From Hydractinia symbiolongicarpus (Eukaryota; Cnidaria; Hydrozoa; Anthoathecata; Hydractiniidae): a stretch of 64,000 bases of DNA. The position numbers were made by a program, and so were the translations under genes. The notes below the pieces were generated by a model. The model was not told the origin of the DNA, ran no database searches, and worked only from the letters and a program-made list of their open reading frames with translations. Location of the stretch: assembly GCF_029227915.1 (NCBI RefSeq), contig NC_079877.1, positions 18,400,851 through 18,464,850 of the forward strand. The letters run 5' to 3'. Shown piece after piece: positions 56,960 through 64,000 of the stretch (position 1 is its first letter; every line of letters begins with the position of its first letter).

Positions 56960-58876
56960 CAGATCAAGGAGTGAAAACAGTCAGAAACATGGAGCGAAGA
57001 AGAAAGTTAAAAAGTTACAAGTTAAATATCAAAGATACGATCCACTAGCCAAAGAGTTTAAACTTGTAAAACCAAAAGAAAGAGGAGGTGTTCGTTATAT
57101 TGATGTTGAATGTGATTTGGTGACTGAATTTGGTATTCTTAAAGAAAAGGCTGAAACTATTTATTTTGATTTGAATGGTTGTAATCATTTTTTGGAAGAT
57201 CGTACAGAATGTGTTACAAAATTATGTGATTTTTCTGGTCTTGAGCTTGATGAAATGAAAAATATTTGGGACTATTTGAAAAGAAAAGGAGAATTGATTT
57301 CAAAAACAACTGCCATCCTTCAATCCCAATCCTGTGATTTTGAAGACGACAACAATGTCAGTGAGGAAGAAGAGTTACCACCAGCTTTTGCAAGCATAAA
57401 ACGTAGATTATGCCAGATGTGTAATTCTACATTCATTGGTGAACATTGCATTATCTGTATTCGGGAGCCTGATCAGAAAGAAAGTGTATTGCACAACAAT
57501 AATAATTATACAGGATTCAATGATGATGAATTTATATCCTCATTTGCCGAGTTTGAGAATATATATAGGTACTGTAGAAACAACAGATGGAGAGGAGGTT
57601 CCAAACAATTATATAAGTCAGGATGTTATACCTGATCCAAAGGTCATTAAAATTCACCGAACAAAAGTGAAGGAAGATTTGCTCAAAGAAATGAAAAAGG
57701 TGAGACTTTTTCAGGTTGTTTTTACGACATGCCAACACTTGTACAATGTATAATGAATAGTTCTTCAACGCATCAGATGTGAAACAAATTATATAAAATT
57801 ATAAGTTATGGAAATTATGGAAACTATGATTATTGTACACTATAGTGTTACTGTAGCTGAGCTCAATGAACCTGTTTATATGCATCAAGAAAACTTTTCC
57901 TTCAGTGTGATGATTGTTGAATATTTTTTATAGGTGGCATTGAATCAAGAAATACGCTTTGTGTATGTTGATTCAAGAGGAGAAGAAGAAATTGGACAAG
58001 GTTCTGGTGTGGACCAGGACATTTATACAACGTTTTGGCAAGAGCTGGCAGACTCCTATTTCATCAGTAAAGATCAACGTGTCCCATTTGTACGACATGA
58101 CATGTTTGAAAAAGAATGGAAAAACATTGGGAAAATCATTGTAAAAGGTTATAGTGAAACAGGATTTTTCCCTATCATAATATCTCAAGCATTTCTACTT
58201 TACTGTTTATTTGGATCAGTAGAAAAACCTGCAATGGTATCCTGTTTTTTATTGTATCTATCGTTTAATGAAAGAGAGTTAGTAAAAAAAGTGTTACAGC
58301 CAAGTGTTAAAGAAGAATTTTTTTCAAGTGACGATTTTCTTGATTTCCTTGATCGATTTAAATGTCGATCGAAAGTTACAAAGGAAAATGCAGAAGAGGT
58401 CATTTATGAGATTGGCCAGGCAGGAACTTTTACAGAAGCCCCATATAATGGCAATTTATTGGAAGGGGCACTTCCTTTTCCTTAAAAAGAAGTTAGCATT
58501 TTCTACTGCTTCAACCGTTCATGACTTATATGAGGCATCCAGACCAACAGCCAAAAATATTATTGAGCTTTTTAATGCTGAGCCAAAGGATGATCCTGAG
58601 AGAGAATGTTTTGGATGTCTAAAACGATATGTCAGAGTGCTCAATAGCAAAATTTCAAAAAAAATCCTAAAATTTGTTACAGGTTCTGATATAATTCTGG
58701 TGAGTTCGATTCAAGTTAAATTTAAAAAATTTGATAGCAGTTATGCACGACGGCCTATCGCCCATACTTGCGTACCAATACTACAGGTACCTTCTTGTTA
58801 TGCAAACTTTTGTGAGCTGCGAGAGGAATTCGTTTCCGTCTTGACACAAAATAACTGGCAAATGGACATTGCTTAG
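56960..58876 (+). pseudogene. HECT-type E3 ubiquitin ligase-like gene of an expanded family
   Basis: The first part (about 56,960-57,635) has a basic start, RGGVRYIDVECDLVTEFGIL and a zinc-ribbon-like CQMCNSTFIGEHCIIC. The frame changes near 57,565; exon end at 57,699 with GT donor; acceptor at 57,933; second exon 57,934 on, in phase. HECT-like features are GSGVDQDIYTTFWQELADSY and, at the end, LKFVTGSDIILVSS and HTCVPILQVPSCYANF, with the expected catalytic Cys (HTC, about 58,775). A frame change near 58,480 interrupts the domain. Could be a pseudogene or have an unrecognised small intron. Known role of HECT enzymes: thioester ubiquitin transfer. Confidence 0.65.
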
Positions 58877-59340
58877 AACAAGTAACTTGATATATATTTA
58901 TATATTTTTCCCTAACACATGTTTATTGTTTTGTTGGAGGCTGGAACTTCATTTTTTGTTGTGTTATTTTTGTTTTAAAAGATTGACTAATATTTAGCAA
59001 AATTTTGGAGCCTACATGTTTATTATACTGCAGCTTACTAAATCACTGCAATTTACATTTGCTTCCTAAACGGCCAAAAGTATTAGTTCTGTTTTTACTG
59101 TGTTCTATGACCAAGTAATATAAGTCTTCTACATTATTATCAACAAGCAAGGTTTTGAAGACTATTTTATTTATGCATTTTTTTATTTGTTGTACTATAC
59201 TCTACTTTATATCTTTTGTATATATATATACTATTTTCAAATAAAAGATGCTATTAAGCAAGAACAATGTTATAACAGTGTTTGTGTGCGTAAAATTCTT
59301 ATATGTGTGCATAATAATAAGTATTAAATTTCAGGTATAA
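58877..59340. other. Intergenic, no gene seen
   Basis: AT-rich; an AATAAA-type signal (AAATAAAAG, about 59,240) could serve the HECT-like gene. Confidence 0.4.
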
Positions 59341-60459
59341 ATGGATATTTTTTACAGCAAATGTATATACAAATTTAGAGCAGCCATAGGATCAACAGGC
59401 ATTTCAATATTATCGTTTCGCAAAATTGTCTCGGCAAACTCCCTAAATTCTGCAGAACAGTCTACATTTTCGTTTCTCACGCACGGAAGAAATTCCTCTA
59501 TTTCATCATCTTCTACTTTAAATCAGATAGTTTTCTGCATCAAACAAATGTGGCAAATAATACATGCCAGGTCTTCCTCTAGGGCCACCGTAACGACTGC
59601 TTGAGATTATATGACTGTTCCAGTCGTTGAGAATGGAAGTGAGATCTTTCTTTATTATTTCCTAAAAGCAAAACCTGAAACAATCCAGTATAATTGGGTC
59701 ATTCGCAAATAAATCCAAATCAGTTAATTCCATAAAAAATCGTCGCCACCATCCAATTCTATCTCGTTGTAGGATTGACCAAAAGGCTTCGATTCTTTGG
59801 ACGTTACAATACGGAATGAATCAGTAATGACCGATTTCCGTCAAAACTTGTTAGATAAATGTGTATTGGCTCTATAAGCGAGTGCTCAGTTCCATCATCG
59901 GCTTTGATATGAGAAGGGACGCCTCCTTTTTTATGTACCGTTTGTAAATAATACTTCGCAATAATCTCCGGCATTTTGTTTGAAGGTCCTACTTCCAACC
60001 AAAGAAGCTTTCTTGAAAACCCATTGATACAACCATGAATACAAAAACCATACGGTTTAAGTTTGTCATTGCCGTCAATGTGCCAAACAAAGTTTGGCCC
60101 CGTTGTAACATATTTGCATCTCCATAATCTACGGCGTCTTCTTAGATCAACTCCTTCCGGGTCAATTTCTTTCATCATATTTCTGACATCTTCACGTCTG
60201 TCACGTCGAATCCCTTTAGATAATAAAGCGTGATGTACACGACGATAACTCATTAAGGAACCGCTGCCTTAAAGTTCTTTTCGGATAGCTTTGAATACTT
60301 CGTTTCTTGGTGATCAGCTCGTCTTTTACAGCCTTTTTGACGTAACCTTCTTTTTATTGTTGACAAACTTAATTGATAGCCATGGCGATGCTTTAGCAAC
60401 TCTAAGATCTCCAAATAAGTGAATCCATAGTTAAAATACTTAAATATATGCTCCTCCAT
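59341..60459 (-). pseudogene. DDE integrase-like gene (animal multi-copy family)
   Basis: N-terminal helix-turn-helix 60,459-60,253 (YLEILELLKHRHGYQLSLST). The core at 60,253-59,804 has GPNFVWHIDGNDKLKPYGFC (first Asp) and HIKADDGTEH (second Asp). After a frameshift near 59,812 comes QRIEAFWSILQRD (Glu). C-terminal remains run to about 59,341 with stops. The D-D-E layout and the motif WHIDG-x-DKLKPYG are those of a large unnamed integrase-like family in fish and cnidarians, possibly derived from Ginger-like transposons. Confidence 0.72.
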
Positions 60460-60532
60460 GTTGCTTGATTTCTAATGTCCTCTCGCTATATTGTCAAGAG
60501 AAAATAAAATAGCCGAGTTAAAAAAAAATCTC

Positions 60533-61285
60533 TTTATTAATAGCCGTATTTTGTCTGTCTGTCCGCGAAAACCGCGTCCCGTTACAGAAACACGAAATGC
60601 GATATATAAGGGACGGGCGACCCCGTGGATTTTTCCACGGGTTAACGGCTATCTCTTTTCTCTTTAATTAATAATAGCCGTATTTTGTCTGTCTGTCCGC
60701 GAGAGCCGCGTCCCGTAACGGAATCACGAAATGCGATATATAAAGGACAGGCGACCCCGTGGATTTTTCCACGGGTTAACGGCTAGTCTCTTTAATAATA
60801 GCCGTATTTTGTCTGTCTGTCCGCGAAAACCGCGTCCCGTTACAGAAACACGAAATGCGATATATAAGGGACGGGCGACCCCGTGGATTTTTCCACGGGT
60901 TAACGGCTATCTCTTTAATAATAGCCGTATTTTGTCTGTCTGTCCGCAAGAAAAGTGTAGTGTAACAGGCACACAAAAACAGCGTGTAATATAAAGACGA
61001 ACGACCCCGTGGATTTTTTCACGGGTAACGACTAGTCTCTTTAATAATAGCCGTATTTTGTCTGTCTGTCCGCGAAAGCCGCGCCCTGTTACGGAAACAC
61101 GAAATGCGATATATAAAGGACAGGCGACCCCGTGGATTTTTCCACGGGTTAACGGCTAGTCTAGATTATAATGCCCGTATACGTCTGTCTGTCTGTCACG
61201 CAAAATGGTAGCTTAGCTGCGCAATAGCAAGAAGCACGCAATGCGGTATAAAAAGGACGGCCGAACCCGTGGATTTTCCATGACT
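60533..61285. repeat. About 125-bp tandem repeat with internal hairpin, five to six units
   Basis: Each unit has TAATAGCCGTATTTTGTCTGTCTGTCCGC near the start, CACGAAATGCGATATATAA, and the hairpin CCGTGGATTTTTCCACGGG at the end. Units start near 60,536, 60,666, 60,793, 60,917 and 61,043, plus a diverged one near 61,167. Same family as repeats at 51.4-52.3 kb and 55.0 kb. Confidence 0.9.
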
Positions 61286-63361
61286 AGTATATTAAAAAAA
61301 CTTCAAAAAAAAAAACATTTCAAAAAATTCAGAAGAGTTGCAAAAAATAAAAATGGAAGAGTAATAAAAAAATCCACCAGTTTTTAAAAAAATCCAGAAA
61401 AGTTGAAAAAAAAAAGCAAAAGTACAAAAAATCATAAAAAAAAAAAAAAAAGATTGGTGAAAATCGTGACCCCTCGGGTCCATCGTAGAAAACAATTTTT
61501 AACTTTATTATGACATTAAATTAATTACAACGGTGTGTGAGGTTTCTTGATCCTTTTTATCACACGTGTTTAAAATTACCTCACTCACTTCCCTTGCGCA
61601 ATATAAAAGAGCAATTTTATGTGATTAAGTTTCAAATCCACTAAAATCCACTGCCTTTGAGATATGTAGACCTATATTTCTATGCTACAAATATATAATT
61701 TTTTCGTTTAATTAGCTGATATCATGTCACCATGTAGCTTTCAATAAATAAACAAATATGCAACACTGATTTATGTTGTTGCATGTACACCAAATATCAA
61801 TTAATGTTGACACAAAGAAATTTGTGTCAAACAGTTCCTTTTATCTATATGTTAAGAATCTGGTAGGCATGGAACCTTGGAATTTGACAGGAAGACGAAT
61901 AAATATATAATATATAAATAAATATATAAATACTCAGTGTGTATCATACCAAAAAGATATGTATTCTATTATTATTGTTTACCACTACAAGCTAAAACAT
62001 AAATGGGTATAATACACGTATGGTAGCATATAAATACTGTGCCCATAATTACAGAGTAGATTGTGGGATAAGAACGGCATGGAGCTAAAAACAACCGGAA
62101 AAGACCTGTAATTTAAAATGATCGAATTATTGCAGTGTATAATGGATAATATGCTCAATTGGAAATTGTGCATATTGCGTCGGGTGTTATGCATAACGGT
62201 TAGGGTTATAATTCAATAAGGTCTTTGCAAGCCGTCGTGTCCGTGTTATTGGTCATAGGATCAGGACAATGACATGCTTCTCAGCAACATCAATGACAAT
62301 AAGCTTCCAATGCATTTCACTTTGATTGATAGGGACAAAAACAAACTTAATAGACTCGACAGGACGAGATATTTTCAATATCCCTTAGTTTCGCGATAAG
62401 CATGTAATTGCCCAACAGCCTCCGTAGGATCAATATACGACAGACAGATCCTACTTCGATTTTATTTATAAAATCGGAATTACATTGCGGGCGCTTCGCG
62501 CCCTTACGTAATTTGGGAATTTTCCCGCGTGATTAACTTATTTTGAAATATTTAAGTGCATTATTTTTAGCTGAATTGCTAAGGGAAAGTTTTGGCCATT
62601 AACAAATAAGTCGTGTTTAACGATTTTCGAGTAAATATGTAAGTTGATGTAAGTCTTCCTTTCCGAAAATTCAAATACTGATACCGACGCCATCTTGATT
62701 TTGTGAAAACCCCGCGTGGTTTTCTCCATTTGCTTTCGACTTTCGTTAAAATAACAATCTTGGGAATACTCATAACTTTATACAGCTAAAACAAAGGTGA
62801 TAGCAGTAATATAATATACAATCAAATCAAATAACCTCCATGATATCATAGGAAAAATTGTGATAGGATCGTTCCCAACGGAAAAATTCTAGGAATGTGA
62901 TGATTAGGCGTTTAGAAATTTGTCCATTTTATATTTATTTTTAAATTAATGCAATATTTTGCAAAAAAAAAATTGGATTTTTTTATATTTCGCGAAAATT
63001 TATTTTCACCATGTCCGCTTTTCCAGTCCAGTTCAAACTTTTTAAGATCGGCAAAAAGTTGCCGTCGTGGATGTGCTATTTGATCGGAATTAAATGGAAC
63101 GTAAATTACGCGAAAAACGCAGCACGCAATACCGTTTTCATGTCCTGTTTCATGCGGAAATGGCAAGACATTTAACTGCTTGATATCAACCAAAAGAAAG
63201 CAGGCCCTCGGAATATTCTGAGAAAAAGTTACTCCCAAAATATCCTGCTTCTCTAAGCATGTTTAGGTGGATATAAAGACTACAAAACATTTTTAAAACA
63301 CAACCTGACGAAAGGAACAAATTCGTCCAATTTATTACAAGAAAAATCGTGATAAAATATA
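61286..63361. other. Intergenic DNA, no gene seen
   Basis: AT-rich with A-rich low-complexity near 61,300-61,450. A GGGCGC-TTC-GCGCCC hairpin at 62,489-62,503 sits in a MITE-like context. No convincing ORF. Confidence 0.5.
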
Positions 63362-63950
63362 TATAGTATGGAAGCCGAGAAGGGTCCAACCGAGAAATAT
63401 TTTTTAGCTGCCAAAAAATCTTTTTTAGCTGCCGAGAAATCTTTTTATAGCTGCCGAAATATATTTTTATAGCTGCCGAGATATATTTTTAAGTTGATAG
63501 GTCGTCTGCCGTAAAGTGAGATTAAGTGGTTATGAAAAGTTATAAAGTTCCTGAAACCTTATAGGAAAATAGACTTTAATTTATGTCTTACTACAACAAT
63601 GCTTCGGCATGACAGTATTCAGAATGATAAAACCTGAAATAGACGATGACTTAGATGATGAAATTAAAAAGGAAATTGATGAAAATTTGCCAATAAAAAT
63701 CAGTAATTCCTCTTCACCTTCACCAATATTTCTAGAGTTGGCTTATAAAAAGGCAGATAGTATTGATATTGAACCTCCAAAAAAATATATCTCAGCAGCT
63801 AAAAAAAGATTTCTCGGCAGCTAAGAAATATTTCTCGGTACGTAAAAAAGATTTCTCGGCAGCTAAAAAATATATGTCGGCAGCTAAAATAAGATTTCTC
63901 GGCAGCTAAAAAAGATTTCTCGGTTGGCCCTTCTCGGCTTCCATACTATA
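63362..63950. mobile_element. Foldback/MITE element with TATAGTATGGAAGCC ends
   Basis: Inverted ends TATAGTATGGAAGCCGAGAAG and its complement (63,362 and 63,950), followed inward by inverted arrays of TTTAGCTGCCGAGAAATC-like subrepeats (about five per side). TATA at both edges may be the target duplication. An acidic 71-codon ORF (63,609-63,824) lies inside and runs into the subrepeats; likely chance. Confidence 0.8.
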
Positions 63951-64000
63951 GACAGTAAAATATTAGTTTATGTTTTACCCCAAAACAGACGAAAAAACAA

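Overview
The window looks like nuclear DNA of an invertebrate animal, most likely a cnidarian. It is AT-rich with long intergenic stretches. It carries spliced genes, including a recognisable PIN4 parvulin gene at the left edge. It also holds BEL/Pao, Ty3/Gypsy and non-LTR retrotransposon remnants, a tRNA-derived SINE, foldback elements and very long microsatellites. Several small membrane-protein families in the middle match, from memory and not from a search, families I associate with Polinton-like viruses (PLVs) integrated in cnidarian genomes.

Layout. 1-4,373: PIN4 (minus strand, 5' exons) and intergenic DNA. 4,374-38,680: a large virus-derived block. Its core is an inverted duplication. 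A left arm (4,374-13,620) and a right arm (28,080-37,551) carry the same set of PLV genes in mirror image: major capsid protein, packaging ATPase, BRO-N protein, HNH/zinc-array protein and seven or more small proteins. The left arm runs on into its own protein-primed-type DNA polymerase B gene, which is cut at about 15,605 by a 5'-truncated BEL/Pao retrotransposon. The right arm is instead joined at 28,080 to the polymerase end of a second, diverged PLV (22,831-28,079). So 22,690-38,680 reads as one nearly complete but chimeric 16 kb element. Between the polymerase and the next gene, the second PLV has an extra cassette: an HNH endonuclease gene followed by about 500 bp of hairpin-rich, apparently non-coding DNA. 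The DNA between the arms also holds a dispersed 1.3 kb repeat and a non-LTR reverse transcriptase. 39,367-40,533: a 1.17 kb TCTA microsatellite. 40,962-42,967: decayed Ty3/Gypsy. 44,037-47,423: an intact 1,128-residue single-exon ORF of probable transposon origin. 49,287-51,362: a two-exon gene with a P-loop helicase-like exon. 51,373-56,920: nested repeats and a second non-LTR element. 56,960-58,876: a HECT-type ubiquitin ligase-like gene. 59,341-60,459: a decayed DDE integrase-like gene. 60,533-63,950: tandem and foldback repeats.

How the parts relate. The PLV genes form the usual replication (PolB), packaging (ATPase) and capsid set plus small membrane proteins, in compact divergent blocks. 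ATG/TGA overlaps occur, and a 34 bp divergent intergenic region separates the capsid gene from its neighbour. Perfect hairpins sit at the 3' ends of several transcription units. No retroviral-type integrase or adenain-type protease was found. Nearly every PLV gene is broken. Some lesions are shared by both arms, so they predate the duplication or were spread by gene conversion; others are private to one arm. This is an inactive, old integration.
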